A stretch of 64,000 bases of DNA from Halieaceae bacterium (GCA_902520195.1 CABYND010000001.1:124001-188000); one strand, 5' to 3'. Shown: positions 27,628 to 36,921, counted from the first letter of the stretch. Translations and numbers: made by a program. Notes: generated from the sequence alone by a model not told the origin.

Positions 27628-29308
27628 GTCCCTTTACCTCCTCCTGGCGATCTAACGTACCGCCCAGAATGGCACCTTCACTGAGGCAACCGACAAGAGC
27701 GCCTGCTTCATCGACAACCGGAATGGCCTCACCGACAAACCGCCGGGCAATCCCTAACGCCTGTTGAAGATCATCGCTCAGGTTAAGCACGAGATAATCA
27801 TCTCCAATCAATGCGGACGCGGTTTGATCCGGGTTCGCGAGCGCCGTTAATATGGGCACCACGCCGGTCAGGGTGCCCTGCGGATTCACCACATAGGCCT
27901 CGGTTCGGTGGGACGCCCGCAAGTGCGCTACGAGGTCTTCCCCTGTCATACTCTCGGTAACAGACTCCACCGCCTCGACGTCGAGACCGGCTACTGAAAT
28001 ATCCTTGAGCGAGAGGAACTCCCTGCCCTGCCGCAGATCAAAATCCCGGGCGATGAGCTGACGGTCAAAAAATGAGTAGCAGAACAGTCTCGTCGAGATG
28101 AAAGACGACATCGACACCGCCAGAATCGCCGCAACAGCAAACTCGTAGCTGCGCGTAAATTCAAAAACGATGAGGACGACACCAATCGGTGCACCGATCA
28201 CCGACCCGGCGACCGCCGCCATGCCCACGACGGTGAGCATGACGACAGCGGACGGATCAAAGCCCAAACCCAGCGCTACGAAACCCGCCAGATAACCCAG
28301 TGATGCACCGAGAAACAACGCAGGGGAGAAGACGCCACCCACTAGGCCCAGCCCAATACAGACGACGGTGGCGGCAAGCTTGGCAACCAGCATCAGCGCA
28401 GCCTCGCCAACCAGCTTTTCACCCGCCAACAGATCATTCACCGATTGGGTGCCGAGTCCCACCGCTTCGGGCACCAGCATGCCGATCAGGGCCATGAGCG
28501 TCGCAGCCAGTAGTAGCATGGCAAGTTCATTATTAAGGGACTTGGCCCAAGCCGCTGTTCGCAACAGCGAGCGCATAAAGACGATCGCCAATATCGCTGC
28601 GCAGGCACCCAGCCCCAGCACAACGGGGATCAATCCCCAGTCGGTGGGGCTGGCAGTCACCGAGTACGGCGACACCCGATCAAAAAAGAGTGGGGTTACA
28701 GCGGTTGCCACAATCGCTGACACCGTGATGGGCGCCACGGCCCGGACGGCGAAGTGTCGCAGTATCGCCTCTGACACCAACACCACGGCGGCGATCGGGG
28801 CACCGAACCCTGCCGAAATCGCCGCCGCTACACCGCAGGCCACGTAGATATCAGGCGTGAGCCGCGTGGGGAATAAGGCTCGCACCTGAGCGCCTACTGA
28901 CGCACCAAAATGCAGGACTGGCCCATACTGACCTACCGAAGCACCGGCGCTCGCTGAGACGAGCGCCGCGGTGGTAGAGATAAAGCCTTCTCGCGCCGGG
29001 AAGGGTGCGTCGGGCCGGTGTGCACCGAGGATGGCATCCGCCGGCCCGTGCCAGCGATCCATTTTGAACGCCTGTTTCAGTCCGTATATGCCAAATGCAC
29101 CGGCGATAAGGGCCGACCAGCGAATAAGACCCGCGCTCAGTGCGCTCTGCCCGACCATTTGCTCGCGAATTAGCCCATCAATCTCGCCCACACCCAATAC
29201 AAAAAGGTTGGCAGCCAAACCACCGAGAATACCGATCACCAGACCAACGAATAATACCCGGACTAACTCAAGGCCCAATTCCTTGGGAGATGTGTTCAGG
29301 AGTAACAT
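27614..29308 (-). CDS. ClC-family chloride channel/transporter with CBS domains
   Basis: 564 residues: a ClC membrane domain (to about 420) plus a C-terminal pair of CBS domains (TESMTGEDLVAHLRASH, then the end). The selectivity segment GLVGGVFSPALFLGASLG is present. The GREGP motif that carries the gating glutamate reads GQYGP near 124-128, so Glu is replaced by Tyr. That argues for a channel or altered coupling rather than a standard 2Cl-/H+ exchanger. It overlaps the small lipoprotein upstream by 13 bp. Confidence 0.88.
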   Translation of the reverse strand: MLLLNTSPKELGLELVRVLFVGLVIGILGGLAANLFVLGVGEIDGLIREQMVGQSALSAGLIRWSALIAGAFGIYGLKQAFKMDRWHGPADAILGAHRPDAPFPAREGFISTTAALVSASAGASVGQYGPVLHFGASVGAQVRALFPTRLTPDIYVACGVAAAISAGFGAPIAAVVLVSEAILRHFAVRAVAPITVSAIVATAVTPLFFDRVSPYSVTASPTDWGLIPVVLGLGACAAILAIVFMRSLLRTAAWAKSLNNELAMLLLAATLMALIGMLVPEAVGLGTQSVNDLLAGEKLVGEAALMLVAKLAATVVCIGLGLVGGVFSPALFLGASLGYLAGFVALGLGFDPSAVVMLTVVGMAAVAGSVIGAPIGVVLIVFEFTRSYEFAVAAILAVSMSSFISTRLFCYSFFDRQLIARDFDLRQGREFLSLKDISVAGLDVEAVESVTESMTGEDLVAHLRASHRTEAYVVNPQGTLTGVVPILTALANPDQTASALIGDDYLVLNLSDDLQQALGIARRFVGEAIPVVDEAGALVGCLSEGAILGGTLDRQEEVKGRERN

Positions 29309-29493
29309 TTTAGTGCCGCGGTTTTCTTCAGTGTTTCGACGGGATACTCCGCCTGATGCTCCCGGATGTAGCGGTCAAAACACCGCTTGCGTTCAGCATC
29401 GGTGGGCTCATCATGCGCGCAGCCACTGAGCGTCAAAGCGAGGATAAGCCCCAAACCCGAGCCACCTCGAATGACCTCAGCTTTGATTTTCAC
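29296..29493 (-). CDS. Very small lipoprotein
   Basis: 65 residues: a signal with lipobox LTLSGC (Cys near 25) and a ~40-residue mature part with two further Cys (RKRCFDRY and ALKCYS). It overlaps both neighbours (4 nt with the coiled-coil gene, 13 nt with clc), which supports real translation. Function unknown. Confidence 0.65.
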   Translation of the reverse strand: MKIKAEVIRGGSGLGLILALTLSGCAHDEPTDAERKRCFDRYIREHQAEYPVETLKKTAALKCYS

Positions 29494-31334
29494 GTGTCGC
29501 TGCTGCCATCAGCGCCACTGGTCATATTGGCTTCATCCAGTACTTTGCCCAGCCGAATCATGGCACTGGCCATCGCATCTTCGACGTTGGCGGCAAAGGC
29601 AGCGCGCTTTTCCATGGCGACCCTGTACTCGCTGACCAATGTCGATGCATCCTGAGTGAGCACATCAAGACGAGCTTCCGTTTCTTCGGCGTCTTTGTTC
29701 GCGCTGTGCAGTGCGTCTTCAAGATTACGGGTCAACTCCTCTCTGCGCCGCTGAACCGGCTCCAGCCTGCCCGAGTACTGCCGGTCGGCCTCCCTCTCCG
29801 CATCGGCCATCTTCTGATCGAGCTCTTCTATCCGGATGCGCTGATCGCGGATCGCCTCTCGTTGCTTTTTCATCCATTCGATGTACTGATCGATCGAATC
29901 CTCATAATCGACCTCGGGTTCGCTGTCGGCATCCTCTGACGCAAAGTCGCTACTGGTCAGCGACTGGAGTACCGTCGCGGGGGGCTCAAGGGTCTCGGCA
30001 CCCAGCTTTTTAATCAGCTCGTTGGCCTGATCAGCCTCCAGCTGAATCTCTGCGATCTGCCCTTTGATCTGCTCGCCTTTCTCGGCAGCGATCGCACTCT
30101 GTTCCATGGTGACATTTGCCAGCTCGTTGGAGAGTGACTCCAGCCACTGGTTCTCTGTCCCGGAAAGATCATCGTCACAGGACTCGCCACGCAAGCCCGA
30201 ATCAATGAACGTGATACAGCGCTTTAAATCCGCCAACCGGGTGGCGCCCTGCTCGAGCTCGGCGCAGACATCGCGATAATGTGACAGCGTGTCGAGCTCA
30301 CGGGCGAAGCATCCATCCAAAACCTGCAAACAACTCGAGGTTACACCACTGAGAGCGCCAATAAATTCCCTCATGTCTTCGCCAAAGTCACCAAAGTGCT
30401 CAGCCATATCGCTGGCGCGCTCTGACTGTATCCCAGCGCGCGCTTCACCAACCGAAGTGATTAGCTGATCGGCATGGGCCAGCTTGCCGATCAGTTGCTG
30501 GGACTCAGTTTCAGGCGTTTGTTGCGCCACTTCAGGCACGCTGGGTGACTCTTCTGCCGAGTCATCCTCGGCTTGGGCCAGGGAGACGCTCTCTGTCTCT
30601 ATATCGGACTCGGGGCTTTCTATCACCTCGAGAACAGGCTCCGACGGCACGAACTCTTGCCTGATTTCGGCGTCGCCATCTTGGTCACCATCAGAACTCA
30701 ACGCAGCCTCCACCACAGCCGGCTCTGACTGCTGCGTTGATAGTTGCTCTGCCGACTCTGGGTCAGAGGCGGTGGCGGGTCCGTCAGCACCCTGCGACGC
30801 AGGCGTCGACTGCGTAGCGGGATCAATTTGCGCCTCCGCATCGCCATTAGTATTGGCGGCCGGTTCCGCAGCGAGCATGCCCTCTTGCAACTCCTGCGCC
30901 AAGATGCGCAATGCGGTTCCCTGCTCCGCTAGATCGGGGGAATCCTTGATGGAGGTCAGGCACTTATTCAACACCACCGCTCGCGCCGCGAGCCTGTCGT
31001 CCTCCCCCGTCATTAAGATCGCGTGCAACACTTCGTGCCGAAAAGACGAGAATCCGGCCGACAACGGCGACATACCCTCGGGAATCTGGCATAACGCGGC
31101 ACCCACTGCCCGCAAATCAGCATCACTGTCGGCATTGATCAGCGCAAACTGATCGGTCACCGCTTTGATCACATCATTCATGGTGGCCCCTCTGTCAACT
31201 GCTGCCTGGGACTGCGGTTCAGGTGCTTGCTGGGGTTCATCGGCCGCTTCAGATGACTCCGACGGAATCAATTTTTCGGTACTGGTGTCTTGGTCATCGT
31301 CAGACGACTTGCCAAAAAAACCAAAAAGTTTCAT
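29490..31334 (-). CDS. Large acidic coiled-coil protein in the stator operon
   Basis: 614 residues, no signal peptide. Order: short start MKLFGFFGKSSDDD, a helical region (about 55-150), a long acidic Ser/Glu/Gln low-complexity stretch (about 155-270), then helices with heptad character to the end (QRIRIEELDQKMADAEREAD near 500). I recognise no catalytic domain. Predicted cytosolic scaffold or cell-pole factor. It lies downstream of motA-motB-motB and overlaps the small lipoprotein by 4 nt; a 116-bp gap before it holds a dyad repeat. Confidence 0.7.
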   Translation of the reverse strand: MKLFGFFGKSSDDDQDTSTEKLIPSESSEAADEPQQAPEPQSQAAVDRGATMNDVIKAVTDQFALINADSDADLRAVGAALCQIPEGMSPLSAGFSSFRHEVLHAILMTGEDDRLAARAVVLNKCLTSIKDSPDLAEQGTALRILAQELQEGMLAAEPAANTNGDAEAQIDPATQSTPASQGADGPATASDPESAEQLSTQQSEPAVVEAALSSDGDQDGDAEIRQEFVPSEPVLEVIESPESDIETESVSLAQAEDDSAEESPSVPEVAQQTPETESQQLIGKLAHADQLITSVGEARAGIQSERASDMAEHFGDFGEDMREFIGALSGVTSSCLQVLDGCFARELDTLSHYRDVCAELEQGATRLADLKRCITFIDSGLRGESCDDDLSGTENQWLESLSNELANVTMEQSAIAAEKGEQIKGQIAEIQLEADQANELIKKLGAETLEPPATVLQSLTSSDFASEDADSEPEVDYEDSIDQYIEWMKKQREAIRDQRIRIEELDQKMADAEREADRQYSGRLEPVQRRREELTRNLEDALHSANKDAEETEARLDVLTQDASTLVSEYRVAMEKRAAFAANVEDAMASAMIRLGKVLDEANMTSGADGSSDT

Positions 31335-31394
31335 TGCGAGCTCAATCCCCCAGACAGCGCGCCACAGTCTGTCTAGACAACATCATAGAACCGA

Positions 31395-31409
31395 GCCTGC
31401 AATGCAGGC
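31395..31409. repeat. Perfect 15-bp dyad repeat
   Basis: GCCTGCA-A-TGCAGGC, perfect 7-bp arms around one base, in the 116-bp gap before the 614-residue gene. The one-base spacer rules out a hairpin, so a protein-binding operator is more likely. Confidence 0.35.
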
Positions 31410-31450
31410 AAATCGCAAAAAGACCTAAAAATACGTTTACCAGGGCGAAC

Positions 31451-32722
31451 TTAGGGCGTAAGTGCCTCGCAGTCGGATTCCGTCACCCCATAGACTGCCG
31501 CTTGAGAGGTGGGCGCGCCCTGATAACACACGCGGGCATAGCGAAGCTTGCTCAGTGGGTCGGTGTATTCTCTACCGCGGCGGGTATATAGGTCGAATCG
31601 GACAACGCTGTCACTGATGCCGCTTTGCAATATGAGCATTAGGCCAGACTGACCAGACCCGGTTGCGTCACCTACGGACACCGCGTAGCCCGTCTGGCTG
31701 GTCAAGTCACAGTTATCGATGGTAATAGCCTCGGCGGGAATGATCGAACCATCGCCCTCCGTGGCGGTAATCAACTCGGTATCATAACGAGTGAGTGTAG
31801 CGGTGATGCCACAGCGCGGGGTCTCGAGATCATAGCTGTCGCCTGCGATATCATTTTGAGTAACGTTGAGGTAGTCGAGATTCTCGAGCAAGGTAGATCT
31901 ATAAATGCCTGACAGGTCGAGGTCAGGCGACACATAGGCGTCTCCCGCGACCGAAAAATCGACATCGAAAGATTCATCCGTCTCCTCGTAGGAATAGGTG
32001 AGTCCGAGTTCTCCCGTTTCTTTGTAAGTCACGATCAGTCCGGTCACCGTGCGGACCTGCAGTTCAGCATCTACTACCTCCTTGCACAGGCCCGAGCCCG
32101 ATGCTTCGTCGCCACTGACTTCGACGTCTGCCACACATATTAGGTTGACGAACTCCGTCGCGTCCGTGGCCTGCGAGTACCAATAAAGCGTGCCCGAGCG
32201 AGTCAGGACGTAATTATTCTCATCGGTTTCCGTGACCTGACTGCGGCCCATCGTCAAAGAGAATTGACTCTCGCCACCGCCACCGTATCTACCGCCAAAG
32301 TTGGCGTCGATGAAAAGCGTTATCTCGTCCTCTGAGTAGAAACTTCCGGCCGTGGCTGTCACCTTAACTGAGTGAGTGCCGGGCAACAGCGCATCACCAG
32401 ATATGGTTTTTTTCTCAGCATCGTGATTCAGCTCGACTGGTCCGCCATATGCGACCGTTGCGCTCTCGGCGCTGTTACCACTGACGGTGTAACTCAGGGA
32501 GACCCCCTCGTCTGCTCGGTATTTTATCTGTCCTTCAATCTTAATAGAGAGTTGTTCAGGCGGTGTGCCGCTGCCGCTACCCGCACCAGAGCCATTGCCA
32601 GAGTCGGAGCCGCCGGATCCGACGCCGCAGCCGCCGAGCAACAGGAAGCCAAAGGCCGCCAAAAAAAAACGACGCAAACCACTTTTAAGCGTGTCCCGCA
32701 AGCGGCCTACGAGAGAATGCAC
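31451..32722 (-). CDS. Lipoprotein with Gly/Ser linker and beta-rich body
   Basis: 423 residues from GTG at 32722, which shares one base with the TAG of the gene before it and has GGAAG upstream. Lipobox LLLGGC (Cys near 30), then a Gly/Ser linker (GSGGSDSGNGSGAGSGSG), then an Ig-like segment (VSLSYTVSGNSAESATV). The rest is beta-rich with several Cys. Likely an outer-membrane or periplasmic lipoprotein of the stator operon. No family recognised; a role near the motor is inferred from position only. Confidence 0.7.
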   Translation of the reverse strand: MHSLVGRLRDTLKSGLRRFFLAAFGFLLLGGCGVGSGGSDSGNGSGAGSGSGTPPEQLSIKIEGQIKYRADEGVSLSYTVSGNSAESATVAYGGPVELNHDAEKKTISGDALLPGTHSVKVTATAGSFYSEDEITLFIDANFGGRYGGGGESQFSLTMGRSQVTETDENNYVLTRSGTLYWYSQATDATEFVNLICVADVEVSGDEASGSGLCKEVVDAELQVRTVTGLIVTYKETGELGLTYSYEETDESFDVDFSVAGDAYVSPDLDLSGIYRSTLLENLDYLNVTQNDIAGDSYDLETPRCGITATLTRYDTELITATEGDGSIIPAEAITIDNCDLTSQTGYAVSVGDATGSGQSGLMLILQSGISDSVVRFDLYTRRGREYTDPLSKLRYARVCYQGAPTSQAAVYGVTESDCEALTP

Positions 32723-33066
32723 TAGACGTCTTCCAAGCAGACGTAGCTCTGAAGCATGGCCATCTCTTTTTCGCGACGGTACTTGGAAGAATCCATAAAC
32801 CAGATCACCAGATATCCATACACTTTGTATTCCTGACAAAGCTGCTGGCCCATGGCGTCGTAATCGAGGCCGGTTTGGACGTCTGGCGAAGGCCAGATAA
32901 CGAGCGCGTCGTCGGACAGCTTGGCGTCATCGATTGTGGAAACCGATTTGACGCGCTCCAAAAAGGCTTTTTGCGCCTTGGTTTCAGCCAGGGCGGGACC
33001 TGCCATCAGGCTTGCCGCGACCAGAACCAGTCCGGAAATTAACGTCGGCACGTAACGCGAGATCAT
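32722..33066 (-). CDS. Small secreted protein between motB and a lipoprotein gene
   Basis: 114 residues with a clear signal peptide (LISGLVLVAASLMAGPALAE). The mature ~85 residues have two Cys (QQLCQEYK, SYVCLEDV). It overlaps the second motB by 4 nt (ATGA) and the lipoprotein by 1 nt, so all are translated together. No family recognised. Confidence 0.7.
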   Translation of the reverse strand: MISRYVPTLISGLVLVAASLMAGPALAETKAQKAFLERVKSVSTIDDAKLSDDALVIWPSPDVQTGLDYDAMGQQLCQEYKVYGYLVIWFMDSSKYRREKEMAMLQSYVCLEDV

Positions 33067-34337
33067 CCTGCTCCCCCTTTTACCGTTATTTCGATGCGGC
33101 GGTTCTGGGCTCGACCGGCGGCCGTATCATTTGAGGCGATCGGCACCGTGTCGGCGTATCCCGTCACCGTGACTGCTCCAGAGTTGATATAACCCTCACC
33201 CACCAAGTAGTCAGCCACCGACGCTGATCGCGCGGCTGACAGATCCCAGTTCGATTGAAAACGCTCACTGAAGGCCACCGGCACGTCGTCAGTATGACCA
33301 GCTACAGTGACTTGGCCGGGACTGTCTATCAAAGCCTGACCCACACTGGCCAGTACGCTATAGAAACTGGTGCGCAGATCAGCGCTGCCACTCACGAAAG
33401 CGCCTTGGTCCGCGAGGCTGATTTTGACTTCGTCATTGATGCGCTCAACATTAACCTGACCATTGGCGATCTCGGTCGTCAACCGACTGCGGATTTGTTC
33501 GTACTCACTCTGGGCGACGTCCTCACCCTCCTGAGCATCACTGCCCTGAACGCTGTCAAAGGACTGCTGCTCTGTAGAGGGCGAGCGCAGTACCTCCACC
33601 TCGGATACCACCTCGGCCTGAGCCTGCGCCACCTTGGCAAATAACGCCACCGTATCCTCGTCGAGCCGCTGACCGGATTCGAGCCCCTCTGCGCCCTGGT
33701 TCTCGCCATCCTTCTGATCAGAGGTCATCACAACGCTGATCTTGCCCTCGGTCTCGGTCACCTCCACCTGGCCCCGCGTGATCTCGTCCTTGAGTGCGCT
33801 TCTGACCTTTTCTAGGTCCGAGGAATTCGGGTCGTTAGAGGGTTTGGTGGTGATCTTCAGTTCAGGGTCCGGTGGCTGCTCCTCATCGGTCGTCTGCTCA
33901 CTGATAGTGCTGAGCGCAGTGGGCTCGACCTTGGCCTGCATGAATTGATCCGCAATGATATTGTCGGCGGTTGGCGGCTCCACCACCGGCACCACCCTCT
34001 GCACACCCATGCTGTCATTCATAGAACCGCTGACTTCCTTAAATTTGGGCACGTTCATCTGCGCAAAAGACAGCAGCAGTACAAAAAATGCCATGAGCAA
34101 GGTCGCCATATCGGCAAAGGTCGCCATCCAGGCGGGAGCACCGCCCCCCGCGCATTTTGGGCATTCGACGGGAGGGAGTTCTTCCGGCGGCTCAGGTGGC
34201 GGGCCGAGATCAACCTCTTCCTCCGACGCTTCCGGCGCTGCAGCCTCGGGTTCAGCGGCCTCTGCCGCCTCCGACTCAACGGTCTCGGGCACCTCACCTT
34301 CCGGGGTTTCGACGTCGACGTTTTCGTCTTCAGCCAC
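33063..34337 (-). CDS. MotB/PomB-like stator protein (second copy)
   Basis: 424 residues from GTG. Acidic Glu/Ala/Pro N-terminal tail (about 1-60), a CPKC motif, and one membrane helix with the proton/sodium-binding Asp (ATFADMATLLMAFFVLLLSF). Then a long linker with two similar ~30-residue segments (LEKVRSALKDEITRGQVEV and YEQIRSRLTTEIANGQVNV), and a C-terminal OmpA peptidoglycan-binding domain (TVAGHTDDVP, NWDLSAARSASVADYL, GRAQNRRIEITV). It would anchor the stator to peptidoglycan. Follows the first motB by 20 bp. Confidence 0.9.
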   Translation of the reverse strand: MAEDENVDVETPEGEVPETVESEAAEAAEPEAAAPEASEEEVDLGPPPEPPEELPPVECPKCAGGGAPAWMATFADMATLLMAFFVLLLSFAQMNVPKFKEVSGSMNDSMGVQRVVPVVEPPTADNIIADQFMQAKVEPTALSTISEQTTDEEQPPDPELKITTKPSNDPNSSDLEKVRSALKDEITRGQVEVTETEGKISVVMTSDQKDGENQGAEGLESGQRLDEDTVALFAKVAQAQAEVVSEVEVLRSPSTEQQSFDSVQGSDAQEGEDVAQSEYEQIRSRLTTEIANGQVNVERINDEVKISLADQGAFVSGSADLRTSFYSVLASVGQALIDSPGQVTVAGHTDDVPVAFSERFQSNWDLSAARSASVADYLVGEGYINSGAVTVTGYADTVPIASNDTAAGRAQNRRIEITVKGGAG

Positions 34338-34357
34338 GACTATGATCCCCCTTTCAC

Positions 34358-35894
34358 TCAGTTATCGTCCACGATCACTTCGATACGCCGATTGCGGGCA
34401 CGACCCGTTGGCGTATCGTTGCTATCGAGTGGCCGTGTATCCGCAAACCCGGCGATCTGCACATTGCCTCCCTCCAGGTTAGTAGAGTTCAGCAAAAAGT
34501 CAGCGATAGACGCAGCGCGCGCTGCCGACAGATCCCAGTTGGACTTGAAGCGCTCGCTGAATGCCACTGGCACGTTATCGGTGTGCCCCTCAACCATGAC
34601 GTTGCCCGGGTATTGTGCGAGGCTATTTCCGAGGCGCGCCAGCGTGGGCGTGAAGGCCTGCCTCAAATTCGAAGAGCCGGAGGTAAAACTTCCTTGACTT
34701 GCGAGCCTGACGATAATCTTGTCACCGTCCTTTTCGACCTCCGCCAGTCCAGCCGCAATCTCGTCTGACAAGTCGGCGCGCAGGCGGTCATACTTTGACA
34801 TCCCCGAGCCGTCTCCGGCGCGTGATTGGCGGCGGGTTGCACTCGCGCCGCTCTGGTTACCCTGGGCTTGGTCGGCCAAATGAACCCCGACCTTGGAGCT
34901 CAGCGTAGCGGAGACCTCTGCGACCTTGGCAACCGCATCCAGCGTTTCCTGGGCGACCTGTCCGCCTTTACCCTCACCTTCGTTGCCGGCTTTGCCGCCC
35001 GCAGCGGCGGACTCAACCAACGTGACCTTGATCTCGCCGTTCTCTATGCGAACGTCGGCCATACCCTTATTGAGTTCCTGTTCTAGCGCTTCCTGCACCT
35101 GCTGAAAATCGCTCTCGATCGGGTCTTCGTATTCGCCTTCTTCCGTTTTTTTCTCGATGAAGTCGCCACGGACAAAATCAGACCGTTGCTCTTTGATGTC
35201 CATGACCGAGCGCTCGGCAACGGCGGGAGTAAAGTTCTCCACGACGATACTACGTGCCATAGGAATCGTGACCTTGGGCACAATCTTTTCAATACCAAAT
35301 GCCTGCTTTAGCGAACCCGCTACCTGCTTGAATTTAGGCACCTCTGTCTCGGCAAAGCTCAACAGCAAAACAAAAAAGGCCATCAGTAGCGTCGCCATGT
35401 CAGCAAAGGTCGCCATCCAGGCGGGGGCACCACCACCTGGGCACTTGGGGCAGTCATCTTTGGGCTCTTCGGGGGGGGGGCGGGCCGGGAGGCGGCAGAT
35501 TTTCTTCAACCGTCTCTTCTTCTGAGTCGCCTGCATCCGCTTCTGATCTCTCGGGCTCGGCCGAGTCTCCTGTATCACTCGATTCGGCTGACTCGGTTAA
35601 TTCGGCTGATTCGGCGCCCATGTCGCCGTCAGTATCGCTAGCCACCTCGGGAGATTCCGCTGCGGGAACGTTGTTACCATCGCCACTGGCGCCATCCTCG
35701 GATTCAGATTGCTCTGCACTGTCGTCGTCACTACCACTCAGATTCGAGTCTAATGCCTCTGCAGCAGCCGCTTCAGGCTGTTTCGTGGGCGGTTCACCAC
35801 TGTCCTGGCCGTCCTCGGCTGTCGTCTCTGTAGCAACGGCCGCGATCTCTTCCGCAGACTCGTCTGCGTCGGGTTTGATGTCGTCGTCAGCCAC
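34358..35894 (-). pseudogene. MotB/PomB-like stator gene (first copy), split by a poly-C run
   Basis: One frame, from GTG at 35894, gives an acidic ~140-residue tail ending LPPPGPPPP and stops at 35454. The other carries PPEEPKDDCPKCPGGG, the membrane helix with ATFADMATLLMAFF, a linker with two repeated segments, and an OmpA domain to 34358. They meet at ten Cs (coding strand) at 35471-35480. Nine Cs would join them as one 511-residue protein laid out exactly like the second motB. Either slipped-strand phase variation or a sequence error explains this; as given, the full protein is off. It sits 32 bp after motA. Confidence 0.85.
35471..35480. repeat. Homopolymer run of ten G (ten C on the coding strand) in the first motB
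   Basis: Ten G on the plus strand in a Gly/Pro-rich coding stretch. Its length sets whether the acidic tail is joined to the stator domain: a unit loss restores the frame. Confidence 0.95.
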
Positions 35895-35926
35895 AGGGTG
35901 TTATCTCAATTCATGCGGTGTCGAAA

Positions 35927-36682
35927 TCAGGCTGCAGCAATCTTCTCGCGACTCTTGGGCGAGACAAATGATGCCAGCATGTCGCCTAACACTCTGGGGT
36001 TACCACCCTCCTGCATAAATAAAACGCCCTCAATCACCAATTCATTGTTGGCGGACTCCAAGGCCGAGGCGTTTTCAAGTTTTTGTGCAATAGGTAAACA
36101 GATGACGTTGGCAAGGATTGCGCCGTACATTGTTGTCAGCAGCGCGACCGCCATCGCCGGTCCAATCGCTTTGGGGTCTGACATATTACCCAGCATGATC
36201 ACCAAACCGGCGAGAGTGCCGATCATCCCCATCGCTGGTGCTATCTCACCCCATGCACTAAAAATCTTTGCGCCCATTTCATGGCGCAGTTTCATCATGT
36301 CGTTATCACGATTGAGGGAACTCTTGATAATTTCGCCATCGGTGCCATCCACCAGCATGGAGACCGCCTTGGCGAGAAAGGGATTGGCAATATCCTGACC
36401 CTCTAGCGCAATCATGCCGTCTTTACGCGCGATGTTCGCAAGCTCAACGATTTGGGTAATGAGCTCAACAGGGTCATCAATTTTGCGAGAAAAAGCCTTT
36501 CCCATCACGCCTATCGCGCCCAAGAACTCCCCGAGGGAACACCGCGCCATCACCACGGCTATCGATCCCGCTACCACAATCAGCAAAGAGGCGGTGTCCA
36601 CGAATGCAGGTGCATTTTCAGAAATGGCCATAAAAATGAGTCCAAACGCCGCCAGCAAACCCACAATCGTTGCTATGTCCAT
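35927..36682 (-). CDS. motA: MotA/PomA-type flagellar stator protein
   Basis: 251 residues; the start at 36682 has GGAG 8 nt upstream. A longer frame to 36826 adds no family sequence. Four membrane helices, the start MDIATIVGLLAAFGLIFMAI, and the conserved cytosolic/TM3-4 region APAMGMIGTLAGLVIML and DPKAIGPAMAVALLTTMYG match PomA closely, so a sodium-driven motor is likely. It pairs with the MotB/PomB homologues downstream. First gene of the leftward stator operon, behind a sigma-28-type promoter. Confidence 0.92.
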   Translation of the reverse strand: MDIATIVGLLAAFGLIFMAISENAPAFVDTASLLIVVAGSIAVVMARCSLGEFLGAIGVMGKAFSRKIDDPVELITQIVELANIARKDGMIALEGQDIANPFLAKAVSMLVDGTDGEIIKSSLNRDNDMMKLRHEMGAKIFSAWGEIAPAMGMIGTLAGLVIMLGNMSDPKAIGPAMAVALLTTMYGAILANVICLPIAQKLENASALESANNELVIEGVLFMQEGGNPRVLGDMLASFVSPKSREKIAAA

Positions 36683-36826
36683 GAATCGCTCCTCAGCAGT
36701 AAATAAGTGACCTACGCCTAATATAGCAACACCATTCATGTCGGTGTTAGGTAACAATTGGTGAATCCGCCTGCAAGCTACCGAGTAAGTACGGTGACTT
36801 GAAGAGCGCCTTCTTTTCTCTCCCAA

Positions 36827-36853
36827 CTATCGGCTTTCTGATTAAAAGCTTGA
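36827..36853 (-). promoter_or_regulatory. motA: Sigma-28 promoter of the motA operon
   Basis: On the minus strand: TCAAGCTT, 11 nt, GCCGATAG. The -10 is near perfect, the -35 matches 6 of 8. It lies about 145 bp before the motA start. Confidence 0.65.
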
Positions 36854-36921
36854 TGTTGGCATGGAGTCATTTGCTAATAAGAACAAGCGCTTCTGCAAGG
36901 CTTTGTGATAGCTTTGTCGAG

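Noticed and set aside
30484-31152. A Ser-rich 222-codon frame on the plus strand
   Set aside because: It is opposite the acidic low-complexity part of the 614-residue gene; the Ser richness mirrors its repeated Glu/Ser codons.
33945-34697. A 250-codon plus-strand frame across the two motB genes
   Set aside because: It crosses the intergenic gap and antisense parts of two genes with clear MotB motifs; no coding character.
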